NCBI RefSeq assembly: GCF_003024675.1
Contig: NZ_PYLP01000006.1
Location: forward strand, 48,981-112,980
Origin: Faecalibacillus faecis
Lineage (GTDB): Bacteria; Bacillota_I; Bacilli_A; Erysipelotrichales; Coprobacillaceae
Length of the DNA stretch: 64,000 bases
Reading direction: 5' to 3'
Shown: one piece after another, positions 1 to 7,536 of the stretch
Position numbering within the stretch: position 1 is the first letter of the stretch
How the letters are laid out: each line of letters begins with the position of its first letter
Notes under the pieces: generated by a model
Databases searched by the model: none
What the model was told of the DNA's origin: nothing
Seen by the model: the letters and a program-made list of their open reading frames with translations, nothing else
Translations under genes and position numbers: made by a program

Positions 1-2
1 AA

Positions 3-422
3 CGTATATTAATTACACCAAATGGTACTCAAACAATTAATTATGTTGATTTGTTTGAGGGTGAAGTCGTATATAAACATCAAAAAGAAGATTATTCAAT
101 TGCATTATTAAGATGTCAAAGATGGTTATACAAAGGAACATTTTGCGGAGTTATGTATGGCTCTGTTGGTGGAACCAAGTATTACTATCAAGGAGTTACA
201 AATTTTCCAATAGAAATGGTTGATGTACCAGCAATTACATTTACATCCATCGAAGTACCTAATGTTGGTTTTTTAAGCGCTGATAAAGTAAATTTACGAG
301 TAACTAATAAATATATCGGCAAAATAAGTATAGCGGATCTAGGTGTTTCGTTAGCATCTTCTAATGATTACATTAGATATCCGTTAATAGTTGATTTCAT
401 AGCCAGTTGTGAACTGTTATAA
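3..422 (+). CDS. phage tail/baseplate structural protein, 5' end outside window
   Basis: The reading frame is already open at the first full codon, so the gene starts upstream. The TTG at 51 is only an internal codon. The visible 139 residues open with a tail-protein-like stretch (RILITPNGT) and contain LLRCQRW, which resembles the CQRY-type motif seen near the C-terminus of many siphophage tail-fibre or upper-baseplate proteins. It lies directly upstream of other virion and lysis genes, in the order usual for the late operon of a temperate phage. The likely role is host recognition or baseplate structure. No enzymatic motif is visible. The family assignment is from motif memory only. Confidence 0.6.
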   Translation, partial: RILITPNGTQTINYVDLFEGEVVYKHQKEDYSIALLRCQRWLYKGTFCGVMYGSVGGTKYYYQGVTNFPIEMVDVPAITFTSIEVPNVGFLSADKVNLRVTNKYIGKISIADLGVSLASSNDYIRYPLIVDFIASCELL

Positions 423-457
423 TTAATAAATTAAATGACACCATATACATTTAAACA

Positions 458-832
458 ATGCATATGAAATATTATCATTTTTTAAATAAAAATTTTAAAG
501 ATGTTTTAGGACTGCATCAGTTTGCTCCACTTACAACGAATGCTCTGCAAATAAATAAAGATACTGGGGAAACAAACGGTAAAATTGAAGCTATTAGAAC
601 ACCTGATGTTTCTACAATAGACAATTTTTTTGTAAAAAGCGGGGTTGTTGTAGCTTTAAAAAGACAATATGTCATATCACAAGGTCACGCAATTGTTGAT
701 ATAGACATGGTTTATCCGTTCCCATACACAAAGTGGAGAAATGTTTTTAATCAAACTTGGAGCGGTTGGAAACTAATTAGCGGAGAAGTTGATATGAATA
801 GCAGTTTATTAGATAAAAGCAAAATTATATAA
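458..832 (+). CDS. phage tail-associated protein, possible pyocin-knob-like domain
   Basis: A 124-residue protein lying between tail and lysis genes. The C-terminal half (RQYVISQGHA, then WRNVFNQTWSGWKLI) resembles the receptor-binding knob-type repeats found in R-pyocin and phage tail fibres, which typically end in a W-S-x-W segment. There is no good ribosome site before the ATG at 458 or the ATG at 464, so translation may be coupled to the gene before it. Confident as a phage gene, uncertain as to domain. Confidence 0.5.
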   Translation: MHMKYYHFLNKNFKDVLGLHQFAPLTTNALQINKDTGETNGKIEAIRTPDVSTIDNFFVKSGVVVALKRQYVISQGHAIVDIDMVYPFPYTKWRNVFNQTWSGWKLISGEVDMNSSLLDKSKII

Positions 833-849
833 AGAAGGGATGAAAGAAA

Positions 850-1113
850 ATGGATCTAAGTTTTATTACTAGTTATTTTGTTCCAGTCGTTATGGCTGGA
901 TGTCTTGCAACAGGATATGTTGTAAAAAAATGGATTAAGGATGTAGATAACAAATACATTCCAACGATCGTATTTATTGAAGGTGCAATTTTAAACTGCA
1001 TCGTTATGAATAATGTTACTGTAGAAAGTATCGTGGGTGGTGCTATTTGTGGTTTAGCATCAACAGGACTTCATCAAGCTTTTACACGTTTGATTGAAAA
1101 TAAAGAAAATTAG
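850..1113 (+). CDS. phage holin (Hol44/phage_holin_5_2-like)
   Basis: An 87-residue membrane protein with three hydrophobic stretches (residues about 3-24, 36-55 and 58-75). The segment WIKDVDNKYIPTIVF and the glycine-rich C-terminal helix fit holin superfamily V. Holins form membrane lesions that let the endolysin reach the wall. The gene is preceded by GAAGGGATG and stands three genes upstream of the amidase, as expected for a lysis cassette. Confidence 0.8.
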   Translation: MDLSFITSYFVPVVMAGCLATGYVVKKWIKDVDNKYIPTIVFIEGAILNCIVMNNVTVESIVGGAICGLASTGLHQAFTRLIENKEN

Positions 1114-1123
1114 AGGTGTGTGT

Positions 1124-1432
1124 ATGCAAGAAATTTTGATGCAAACATATACTATTGCTTTACCTATTATATTAGGTTATATCGTATGGTTATTACAAAA
1201 TCAAAAGAAATCACGTGATGCAAATTCACGTGGGACTATGCTTCTTTTAAGAGTACAATTAATTGAATATCATTCCAAATATACCAAAAGAGGAAATATC
1301 CCAAGCTATGCATATGAGAATTTTAATGAGATGTATAATGCTTATCATGATTTAGGCGGTAATGGAATGGTAACTCACATGAAAGAAGAAATAGATCAGT
1401 TACATTTTAATAAGAATGAAGAGAGCGAATAG
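1124..1432 (+). CDS. small single-TM phage protein of lysis cassette
   Basis: A 102-residue protein with one N-terminal membrane helix (residues about 5-26) and a charged cytoplasmic domain containing YENFNEMYNAYHDLGGNG. This motif is common in short phage proteins encoded beside holins. The start at 1124 is chosen because GAGGTG lies just upstream; the frame is open further back, into the holin gene. It may modulate holin activity, but this is inference from position. Confidence 0.7.
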   Translation: MQEILMQTYTIALPIILGYIVWLLQNQKKSRDANSRGTMLLLRVQLIEYHSKYTKRGNIPSYAYENFNEMYNAYHDLGGNGMVTHMKEEIDQLHFNKNEESE

Positions 1433-1464
1433 CTCTCTTTTATATTACAAGGAGGATAAAATAA

Positions 1465-1731
1465 ATGGGTTCAGATGAATTTTTAGATTTATGTAAAAAA
1501 ACAGTTAGAGAATACACAGAAGAACATCTTGATAAAACGGATGGCAAAGTTGATTTTGATGTCTATGCTGTTTGGAGTTGCAAAGCATTGCAAAATAGTA
1601 AAGCTTTAGCATCAACATCTCTTCCAGATGGAATGTACTACGAATGTACGTACAACGGAGATAAGAAAGAACTTTATTTAGATGCTTATAAGAAAATTGA
1701 AAATAAATGTATTAAATTAGGAGGAGAATAA
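1465..1731 (+). CDS. DUF6275-family phage protein
   Basis: An 88-residue soluble protein. The core VWSCKALQNSKAL...DGMYYECTYNGDKKELYLDAYKK matches my recollection of the DUF6275 family, found in prophages and plasmids of Firmicutes, function unknown. It has a strong AAGGAGG site eight bases upstream. Its position inside the lysis cassette, just before the endolysin, is typical. Confidence 0.7.
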   Translation: MGSDEFLDLCKKTVREYTEEHLDKTDGKVDFDVYAVWSCKALQNSKALASTSLPDGMYYECTYNGDKKELYLDAYKKIENKCIKLGGE

Positions 1732-1733
1732 AA

Positions 1734-2720
1734 ATGTCATATGAATTAAAACAAAATTTAGCAAATCGTGCGAATTATGGAGCACAAAGAGATTTATCAA
1801 AAATCAAATATTTAATTATTCATTATACAAGCAATGATGGAGATAGTGACGAAGCAAATGGAAAATACTTTGCTAACAACGTAGTTAAAGCATCCAGTCA
1901 TTATTTTGTAGATGATAATTCAGTAACTCAATCAGTTCCAGATGATTATGTTGCTTATGCTGTTGGCGGTAAGTGTCAATCAAATCATCATCCAATGTAT
2001 AAAGTAATCACAAATACAAACTCAATTTCAATTGAAATGTGCGACAATCATAAGGATGGCACAGTTCATATTTGTGATGAAACATTAGCAAATACCTATG
2101 CATTAGCAAGAGCACTTATGAGTAAATACAATATTACTATTGATCGTGTTTATCGACACTTTGATGTTAATGGTAAATTATGTCCTAATACTAATGGATT
2201 GTTAGAAGATGCACTTTGGCAAAACTTCAAAAACAATATCGTTAATTCAACAGTTGGAAATCTAGGGACTTCAACAGCAACTACTGTTCCTACTCCTGCA
2301 GTCAATCCAAATAAAGATTCAATTGTTTCAAGAGGACAACAACATTCTATTAATTTTACAGGTCATACAATTTCAACTGATGGTATTTGCGGAACAAAAA
2401 CATTGGCAAACATTGCTCGTTGTTTCCAACATGCGATTAATTTAGATTACAAAGAATCATTAGCTGTAGATGGTGCTTTTGGTACTAAATCAAAAGAAGC
2501 GTTAGGAAAACATTATGTTAAAAATGGAGAAAAACAATATTTAGTTACTGCTGTTGAAATTGCATTGATGTGTAGAGGATATGATCCAAACGGAGTTGAG
2601 TGCCCTGGTAAATTTGGAGATGGACTTGAAAAAGCTGTAAAACAATTCCAAGAAGACAGAGGTTTAACCGTTGATGGTATTGCAGGAAGAAATACAATTT
2701 TAAAATTAATTGGATGTTAA
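1734..2720 (+). CDS. phage endolysin, N-acetylmuramoyl-L-alanine amidase with peptidoglycan-binding repeats
   Basis: A 328-residue lysin that cleaves the bond between N-acetylmuramic acid and L-alanine in peptidoglycan. Residues about 20-160 form an amidase_2/PGRP fold with zinc ligands visible as H30 (LIIHYT), the His in RVYRHFD and the Cys in KLCPN. A threonine/proline-rich linker follows near residue 185. The C-terminal half carries two PG_binding_1-like modules (about 200-255 and 270-328; the last contains VKQFQEDRGLTVDGIAG). There is no signal peptide, so it depends on the holin. The start two bases after the previous stop has GGAGGAG upstream. Confidence 0.92.
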   Translation: MSYELKQNLANRANYGAQRDLSKIKYLIIHYTSNDGDSDEANGKYFANNVVKASSHYFVDDNSVTQSVPDDYVAYAVGGKCQSNHHPMYKVITNTNSISIEMCDNHKDGTVHICDETLANTYALARALMSKYNITIDRVYRHFDVNGKLCPNTNGLLEDALWQNFKNNIVNSTVGNLGTSTATTVPTPAVNPNKDSIVSRGQQHSINFTGHTISTDGICGTKTLANIARCFQHAINLDYKESLAVDGAFGTKSKEALGKHYVKNGEKQYLVTAVEIALMCRGYDPNGVECPGKFGDGLEKAVKQFQEDRGLTVDGIAGRNTILKLIGC

Positions 2721-2815
2721 CTGAAAATAGTGTATAATGCATTTGTATATGTATTATAACTAATTTATTTTAGTAAATAATTCGACGTTACAACAATTGA
2801 ATATTACGCAAAAAA

Positions 2816-2853
2816 GCCTATCCATTCCATAGATTTGGATAGGCGATTTTTTT
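2816..2853 (+). terminator. terminator after the endolysin gene
   Basis: An 8-bp perfect stem, GCCTATCC/GGATAGGC, with a 13-nt loop is followed by GATTTTTTT. It ends the phage lysis operon and marks the practical right end of the prophage. From 2854 to 3048 there is only AT-rich sequence with a tandem TTAGTAACAAA pair near 2935. Confidence 0.85.
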
Positions 2854-3048
2854 GCTATACTTTTATATATAATAAGTATAGAAAATCTTATTTTTTCAAT
2901 AAATTTCATTAAAAAATTGTACTTAATTAGTAACAAATTAGTAACAAATCGCTCAAATACTGCATAATATCGTGGTTAAATTTTCATATTTTGAAAATAA
3001 AATTCAAAGATTAAAAAATAAGTATAATACTTTTGAAAGGGTGAAAGT

Positions 3049-3696
3049 ATGAAATTTAAGTTTTCAATCAAACTAGCAATTATTTCTTTAATTGGAAACA
3101 TTATTATCGCTATAGGTGTTTCAACATGCCGTATATCACAAATGGGAATTGACCCATTTACCTCAATGACAACAGGGATCAGTGGTTTATTAAATATACC
3201 TTTAGGTGTTTTTCAAGGAAGTATTAATGCGGTCTTATTTTTAGTTTTAATTTTATTAAGTAGAAGTAATTTAAAATATTTAAATATTGGTGCCATTATT
3301 AATATGTTTTTACTCGGGTTCTTTGTACAATTCTTTAATAATGTTTATTGTCAATTATTTAATGTTTCTTCACCAGATGTTATACCATTTTCATTACCAA
3401 TGAAATTCGTGGTTTTAGCGATTGGTATTTTATTTGTTACACTTGGATGTTCTTTATATATCACCTCAGATCTGGGAACAGGATGTTATGATGCTTTATC
3501 TATTTATATGGCAGATGTGATGTCACCATCTTATTCAGTATGTCGTATTATGACAGATGTTGTTTGTGTTTTAATTGGGTTTATTACAGGTGGGCCATTA
3601 GGAATTGCGACAATTATATTGATGTTTGGGACAGGTCCATTAATTAGTACATGGAATAAATTGGTATCAAAACCAATTGTTGAAAAATTTGCCTAA
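3049..3696 (+). CDS. YczE/YyaS/YitT-family integral membrane protein
   Basis: A 215-residue protein with about five or six membrane helices. The sequences IGVSTCRISQMGIDPFTSM and LGTGCYDALSIYMAD are the duplicated G-x-D-P/Y-D signature of the YczE (COG2364) family, whose molecular function is not settled. The start has GAAAGGGTG upstream and a TATAAT at 3023-3028. It stands alone and is the first chromosomal gene after the prophage. Confidence 0.8.
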   Translation: MKFKFSIKLAIISLIGNIIIAIGVSTCRISQMGIDPFTSMTTGISGLLNIPLGVFQGSINAVLFLVLILLSRSNLKYLNIGAIINMFLLGFFVQFFNNVYCQLFNVSSPDVIPFSLPMKFVVLAIGILFVTLGCSLYITSDLGTGCYDALSIYMADVMSPSYSVCRIMTDVVCVLIGFITGGPLGIATIILMFGTGPLISTWNKLVSKPIVEKFA

Positions 3697-3737
3697 AATA
3701 TTCCTCGGTAATTGTAGAGTTATCTAGTATTTTTTTG

Positions 3738-3752
3738 TATAATGGACACGTT
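3738..3752 (+). promoter_or_regulatory. TATAAT immediately before azlC, suggests leaderless transcript
   Basis: A perfect TATAAT at 3738-3743 stands only nine bases before the ATG at 3753. Transcription should therefore start about three bases before the start codon, leaving no room for a ribosome site. A weak TTGTAG at 3712-3717 is the only -35 candidate, and its spacing is long. Confidence 0.5.
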
Positions 3753-4448
3753 ATGAAAGAAATAAAAAGAGGAATGAAAAATGGAATACCAATTGCTTTA
3801 GGCTATTTATCTGTGTCCTTTTCTTTTGGAGCGATTGCTGTATCAATGGGATTTAGTGTGATACAAGCAGTTTTGATCTCGCTATTGAATCTTACTTCAG
3901 CAGGGCAATTTGCTTCACTAGGAATTATTGCCGGACAAGGAACGTATTTAGAAATGGCTATTGTGGAATTGACCGTGAATATTCGTTATGCGTTTATGTC
4001 ACTTTCACTTTCCCAAAAAGTAGATGAAAAGTTTAAAGGAATTTATAAATGGCTCTTAAGCTTTTTTATTACCGATGAAATCTTTGCCTTATCGATGCTT
4101 GAAGAAAATGTGAGTCGTACTTACTTCTTTGGGCTTGCTTCGATTTCTACGGCAGGATGGATGCTTGGAACAACCTTAGGGGCAATGCTTGGCTCTATTG
4201 TACCTACGGTCATTAGTAATGCTTTATCAATTGCTTTATACGCAATGTTTATCGCAATTATTATTCCAGGAATGAAAAAAGATAAAAATATAATAAAAGT
4301 AGTAGCTCTTGCAATTATTATCCGTTCAGGTTTTTACTACTTACCCATCATCAATCAATTATCAAGTGGTTTTGCGATGACGATTTCAGCTCTTACAAGT
4401 GCTTTTATAGGCGCTGTGTTATTTAATAAGGGGGAAGCACATGGATAA
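3753..4448 (+). CDS. azlC: branched-chain amino acid exporter large subunit AzlC
   Basis: A 231-residue protein with multiple membrane helices. GIPIALGYLSVSFSFG and the segment SAGQFASLGIIAG...ELTVNIRYAFMSLSLS are characteristic of AzlC, the large subunit of the AzlCD exporter of branched-chain amino acids and analogues. It overlaps azlD by eight bases, so the two subunits are translationally coupled. The ATG at 3753 is preferred over the frame opening at 3735 because the -10 promoter element lies between them. An ATG at 3774 with AAGAGG directly against it is an alternative. Confidence 0.88.
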   Translation: MKEIKRGMKNGIPIALGYLSVSFSFGAIAVSMGFSVIQAVLISLLNLTSAGQFASLGIIAGQGTYLEMAIVELTVNIRYAFMSLSLSQKVDEKFKGIYKWLLSFFITDEIFALSMLEENVSRTYFFGLASISTAGWMLGTTLGAMLGSIVPTVISNALSIALYAMFIAIIIPGMKKDKNIIKVVALAIIIRSGFYYLPIINQLSSGFAMTISALTSAFIGAVLFNKGEAHG

Positions 4449-4746
4449 ACAGTTTTATATTTATTTAGCAATCATGTCGTTTATTACTTATGCTATTCGT
4501 GCGATACCACTTGTCTTTATTAATAAAAAAATTACGAACCCAACCATTCAATCCTTTTTGGATTATATTCCTTATACGGTTCTTGCAGCGATGACCTTCC
4601 CAGATATTTTTTATTCAACAGGTCATTTGCTTTCTGGAATCGTTGCGACAATCATTATTATTTATGCGTCTTATAAAGAATTAAGTCTCATTCAAGTCGC
4701 TTGTATTGGATGTTTTGTTGTAGTAATGATTGAACTTATTTTGTGA
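4441..4746 (+). CDS. azlD: branched-chain amino acid exporter small subunit AzlD
   Basis: A 101-residue protein with three or four membrane helices. ITYAIRAIPLVFINKKI and SFLDYIPYTVLAAMTFPDI are the conserved AzlD elements. It partners AzlC in amino-acid export at the cytoplasmic membrane. The ATG overlaps the end of azlC and uses the AGGGGGAAG just before it. Confidence 0.9.
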   Translation: MDKQFYIYLAIMSFITYAIRAIPLVFINKKITNPTIQSFLDYIPYTVLAAMTFPDIFYSTGHLLSGIVATIIIIYASYKELSLIQVACIGCFVVVMIELIL

Positions 4747-4770
4747 TACAATGTATCACATTTTATTTTT
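4742..4770 (+). terminator. terminator of azlCD, overlapping the azlD stop
   Basis: TGTGATAC-aat-GTATCACA is a perfect 8-bp stem with a 3-nt loop, followed by TTTTATTTTTT. The azlD stop codon is inside the left arm. Confidence 0.85.
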
Positions 4771-4913
4771 TATGTTTTTAGCACTCGCATCTTGTTATTG
4801 TGACGTTGGTTTTGTCTAGTTTCATATAGTCCCGTAACGCCCTATTTACAAGGGATTCACGGATTTTGAAAATTTGTAGCTGTTCATCAAAAATCGTCAT
4901 TTTTCAGAAATTT

Positions 4914-4934
4914 GGGGTCAAAATTGGCGTCAAA
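4914..4934 (+). repeat. left GGnGTCAAA repeat pair of ICE remnant
   Basis: Two copies of GG-N-GTCAAA at 12-bp spacing (4914-4922 and 4926-4934). The same unit is duplicated at the other end of the remnant, right after the integrase stop. In this position such repeats usually act as integrase arm-binding sites. That function is inferred. Confidence 0.6.
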
Positions 4935-5014
4935 TAACCTTGATGTGTATTTTGAATGTCGGCAAAGAAGCTGACTGTGAAATGAAACAATTAAAAGAAA
5001 GTGAGGACAATTAA

Positions 5015-5236
5015 ATGAATTTCGGACAAAATTTATATCAATGGTTTTTATCAAACGCACAGAGCTTAGTGCTTATGGCGATTGTGGTTATCGGTATCTA
5101 CTCAGGTTTCAAGCGTGAGTTTTCCAAACTTATCGTTTTCTTGGTAGTTGCTTTAATTGCTGTCGGATTGGTATTCAATGCTGGTGGTGTGAAAGATGTA
5201 CTGTTAGAGCTGTTCAATAAGATTATTGGAGCATAG
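5015..5236 (+). CDS. TcpD-family membrane protein of ICE
   Basis: A 73-residue protein with two hydrophobic helices and a near-invariant opening (MNFGQNLYQWFLSNAQSL), which I recognise from Tn916/Tn1549-type conjugative elements of Firmicutes, where it is annotated TcpD. It would be a small inner-membrane part of the conjugation channel. The ribosome site GTGAGGA is good and the frame is intact, but its partner genes are absent here, so it is probably a passenger. Confidence 0.8.
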   Translation: MNFGQNLYQWFLSNAQSLVLMAIVVIGIYSGFKREFSKLIVFLVVALIAVGLVFNAGGVKDVLLELFNKIIGA

Positions 5237-5299
5237 GGGCATATTGAAACGCTGTAAGCTACTTGATATAATTAAGAAAAAAGAGTGGAGGCGTTTTTT

Positions 5300-5842
5300 A
5301 TGATGAGATTAGATTTACGTGATTTACATATAGATATTTTAAAACATAAAACGACTTATGATGTATTTGATTATTCTCATAATGGTATACAATTTAACAT
5401 TTTGTTTGATGTAAACTGTATTCCTTTCAAATTAATTTTTATAAAGAAGAACAGTGGACAATATCTAATTTTAGATGTTTTGGCTGGTTATCAACTAAAT
5501 ACTTATTTAGGCGAGAAATTAAAAATCTTAAAAGATATGTTGGAATTAAAAAATGGAAAGAGTAAGTTTTCCACAAACCAATTTTTTGAAGAATTTAACA
5601 AAAAGATACCTCATACTATTCAGAATAAGAAATTGTCTAAAGCAACAATTAGTCATGTATATCATTGTGAAGAAAATGAAAAAATTTATATTCGTGAATT
5701 GCGTAATTGGGATAAATATCCAGAATTAGGAAAACACGCTACAAAAGAAAACAAGGAAAAAACAAGATTATTATATCCAGATATTTATGAAGAAATAAAG
5801 GATAAAAATATTAGTGTGTTTTATACTGATAAAGAAAAATAG
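5300..5842 (+). CDS. DUF6037-like accessory protein
   Basis: A 180-residue soluble protein that starts MMRLDLRDLHIDI. The opening and the overall layout resemble the DUF6037 family carried by mobile elements, function unknown. The ATG at 5300 is chosen because GTGGAGG sits nine bases upstream. A GTG further upstream is part of that ribosome site. The C-terminal third is lysine-rich (YPELGKHATKENKEKT). The frame is intact within an otherwise degraded element. Confidence 0.55.
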   Translation: MMRLDLRDLHIDILKHKTTYDVFDYSHNGIQFNILFDVNCIPFKLIFIKKNSGQYLILDVLAGYQLNTYLGEKLKILKDMLELKNGKSKFSTNQFFEEFNKKIPHTIQNKKLSKATISHVYHCEENEKIYIRELRNWDKYPELGKHATKENKEKTRLLYPDIYEEIKDKNISVFYTDKEK

Positions 5843-5880
5843 AGAAAAGCAGTTGGTCTTAGGATTGACTGCTTTTCTCT
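5841..5880 (+). terminator. strong hairpin after the DUF6037-like gene
   Basis: A perfect 13-bp stem (AGAGAAAAGCAGT and its complement) with a 14-nt loop begins at the stop codon. The T tract after it is poor, so it may act as an mRNA-stabilising hairpin as much as a terminator. Confidence 0.6.
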
Positions 5881-5908
5881 TACCAAAATTTCAGATTGGA
5901 GTGATTAC

Positions 5909-6205
5909 ATGAACGATATTTTTAAAGATATGCAGGCAAAAGTCGGCTGTGAATACATATCTGACCTGCCCTCTTACAAGCGTAAGGTGTGGCAGGAAAT
6001 GAAACGATTGAACCCTGCTGATTATGAAGAAAAACAGTTAGAAGATTTTTCAAAGTATGTGTTTGGTATGTCGTACCAGACCATAAAGGATGTGATGAAA
6101 CAACAGAAAGGACGTGAAGAACAATGCAAGAAACAAGGGTGCTGGTGGAAACGAGAGGAACAACTGACGAAGAAACAACATCATATTGGTTCGACCTGCC
6201 GATAG
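5909..6205 (+). CDS. small conserved ICE protein
   Basis: A 98-residue frame. The first 70 residues (DIFKDMQAKVGCEYISDLP, then FSKYVFGMSYQTIKDVM) match a short protein I recall between the integrase-proximal and ArdA genes of Tn1549-like elements, function unknown. The last 27 residues overlap the following gene in another frame, look non-native (CWWKREEQLTKKQHH), and probably reflect a lost stop codon. The GATTGGAGTG site upstream is good. Confidence 0.5.
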   Translation: MNDIFKDMQAKVGCEYISDLPSYKRKVWQEMKRLNPADYEEKQLEDFSKYVFGMSYQTIKDVMKQQKGREEQCKKQGCWWKREEQLTKKQHHIGSTCR

Positions 6206-6450
6206 ATGTTGCAGAGTTTGAAGAAAAGTTAGGTATCGGTGCAGAAAGTCAAGAGTACCACATTATCGAAAAGGTACTGCCCTTTGCTGATGAAGTCCAC
6301 GAACATACAAGAGTGTACAAGCTCAACGAATTAGATTTTATGTACCTCCAGCTTTCGAGCGATATGCAGGAGGAATATACAGCACTTGGTTCGAACAAAA
6401 AAGAATACAACAATGGAAAAAAGAGGATTATGAAATTATTTATCCATTAG
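6124..6450 (+). pseudogene. truncated ArdA-like antirestriction gene
   Basis: The first 85 or so residues (VLVETRGTTDEE, SYWFDLPIDVAEFEEKLGI, then YHIIEKVLPFADEVHEHT, then MQEEYTAL) resemble ICE-borne ArdA-type antirestriction proteins, which mimic DNA to inhibit type I restriction enzymes. Homology stops at about 6386, where the frame runs into unrelated sequence (GSNKKEYNNGKK). ArdA proteins are usually about twice this length, so this is a 5' fragment joined to other DNA. Confidence 0.55.
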
Positions 6451-6494
6451 AATATTATGAAAAAGAAAGCAAAAAGGACATCTCTATGGATTGA
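6387..6494 (+). pseudogene. unassigned gene fragment in ICE remnant
   Basis: From 6387 the other frame is open for 35 codons (WFEQKRIQQWKKEDYE, IIYPLEYYEKESKK) up to a TGA at 6492. It has protein-like composition but I recognise no family, and it is joined abruptly to the ArdA-like part and to the integrase part. It is probably the tail of a third gene left by deletion. Confidence 0.35.
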
Positions 6495-6731
6495 TTGATC
6501 AAGAAACGAATCAACTTGTATGTGGAGCTGTTACCGAAGTTTTCAGCTCATGTCATGCGACATACCGCCTGCACCAGAATGGCAGGGTGCCGTATGGATG
6601 TAAAGGTTCTTCAATATATTATGGGACACGCTCATATAGATGTAACAAAGGAAGTGTATAACCATATCGGAGAGCTGACAAGGATTGAAAAAGAGGTTGC
6701 AAGACTGGATAGCATGGCGTTAAACGCTTGA
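6495..6731 (+). pseudogene. C-terminal fragment of a tyrosine integrase
   Basis: Only the end of the catalytic domain is left: HVMRHTACTRMA carries the H-x-x-R pair, YIMGHAHIDVTKEVYNHI carries the second His and the nucleophilic Tyr. The first catalytic Arg and the arm-binding and core-binding domains are absent, and homology begins only around codon 11. Full-length relatives are about 400 residues. The stop codon lies within a repeat, as is common for ICE integrases at the element end. Confidence 0.85.
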
Positions 6732-6770
6732 CACCAGAAAAACAAAAACTGGTGTCAAATTGGTGTCAAA
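6728..6770 (+). repeat. right-end integrase repeats of ICE remnant
   Basis: TTGACACCAG and its exact complement CTGGTGTCAA (6749-6758) form a 10-bp inverted repeat with an 11-nt loop. GGTGTCAAA occurs twice in tandem at 6751-6759 and 6762-6770. It mirrors the GGnGTCAAA pair at 4914-4934. Confidence 0.65.
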
Positions 6771-6852
6771 ATCGAAAAAATCACAATTTCAAAAGAAATA
6801 AGATACTGCAAACCATTGATTTTAAAGGGTTTGCAAAAAAATATAAAAAATA

Positions 6853-6895
6853 TTAGCACTCACCTCTTGACAGTGCTAAAACCAAGAGCTATAAT
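6853..6895 (+). promoter_or_regulatory. CIRCE operator and sigma-A promoter of hsp20
   Basis: TTAGCACTC-N9-CAGTGCTAA (6853-6879) is the CIRCE element bound by the heat-shock repressor HrcA, with one mismatch at the first base of the right arm. The right arm overlaps a perfect -35 TTGACA (6867-6872). A perfect -10 TATAAT (6890-6895) follows after 17 bp. Repression at normal temperature and release under heat or protein-folding stress is therefore expected. Confidence 0.92.
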
Positions 6896-7006
6896 GTATT
6901 TAGAAATTAGGAAAGGTATTAATAAAGAACCTAGTTTCAAGAGTTAACACCGCTTGAAGTAACGATGCTAATGACTAAGCATTTATATTGAAAGGGGAAA
7001 TGACTT

Positions 7007-7447
7007 ATGATGATGCCTAGCTTATTTACAGAAAACTTATTTGATGATTTCTTTAATGATTTCGATGAAGATTTCTTTGGAAAGAAAAATCCATTATATG
7101 GAAAACATGCAAGAAATATGATGAAGACAGATGTCAGGGAAACTGATACGACTTATGAAGTAGATGTTGACTTACCAGGCTTCAAGAAAGAAGATATCAA
7201 TGTCAACTATGAAAATGGATATTTGACAATATCAACAAGTAAAGGCTTGGATAAAGATGAAAAAGACAAAGATGGACATTATATCCGACAAGAAAGATAT
7301 GTTGGAAATATGACACGAAGCTTCTATTTAGGAGATATCCCAAAAGAAGATATCAAAGCTAAATATGAAGGAGGAGTACTTCGTTTATCAGTACCTAAAT
7401 CAGATATGAAACAAATTGAAAACACAAGTACAATTATGATTGAATAA
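7007..7447 (+). CDS. small heat-shock protein, Hsp20/alpha-crystallin family
   Basis: A 146-residue ATP-independent holdase chaperone. The N-terminal arm is rich in Phe and Asp (residues 1-30). The alpha-crystallin domain spans about 37-135, with VDLPGFKKEDINV, the strand pair GHYIRQERYVGNMTRSF and the closing GVLRLSVPK. It forms large oligomers that keep unfolded proteins soluble. The first of three consecutive ATG codons follows AAAGGGGAAATG. The gene is transcribed alone from the CIRCE promoter and closed by its own terminator. The leader between promoter and start is about 100 bases. Confidence 0.95.
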   Translation: MMMPSLFTENLFDDFFNDFDEDFFGKKNPLYGKHARNMMKTDVRETDTTYEVDVDLPGFKKEDINVNYENGYLTISTSKGLDKDEKDKDGHYIRQERYVGNMTRSFYLGDIPKEDIKAKYEGGVLRLSVPKSDMKQIENTSTIMIE

Positions 7448-7457
7448 AAGATGTAAG

Positions 7458-7490
7458 GGTGAAATCTTCAAAAGATTTCATCTTTTTTTT
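7458..7490 (+). terminator. terminator of hsp20
   Basis: TGAAATCTT-caa-AAGATTTCA forms a perfect 9-bp stem with two further outer pairs, followed by eight T residues. Confidence 0.9.
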
Positions 7491-7536
7491 GTTTATAGGA
7501 TATACTAAAGAAAATAAATTTTAAGAGGTGACGAAA

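Larger units (their letters stand above)
1..2853 (+). mobile_element. right end of a prophage (tail and lysis genes)
   Basis: Tail, holin, accessory lysis genes and endolysin follow one another on the + strand without gaps, the standard right-end order of a siphovirus-like prophage. The left part, integrase and left attachment site lie outside the window, so the right attachment site between 2720 and 3049 cannot be fixed. Confidence 0.8.
4787..6852 (+). mobile_element. decayed integrative conjugative element remnant
   Basis: This block holds only scattered ICE pieces: an intact TcpD-like gene, two small accessory genes, a truncated ArdA-like gene, an unassigned fragment and the C-terminal tail of a tyrosine integrase. 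GGnGTCAAA repeats lie near both borders (4914-4934 and 6751-6770). A related 17-bp sequence beginning TTAGCACTC stands outside both borders (4778-4794 and 6853-6869; 15 of 17 bases equal). The conjugation, relaxase and mobilisation genes are missing, so the element cannot move by itself. Border positions are estimates. Confidence 0.7.

Noticed and set aside
2928..2950. Tandem TTAGTAACAAA as the prophage right attachment site
   Set aside because: Without the left end no matching core can be shown; a tandem pair alone is not evidence.
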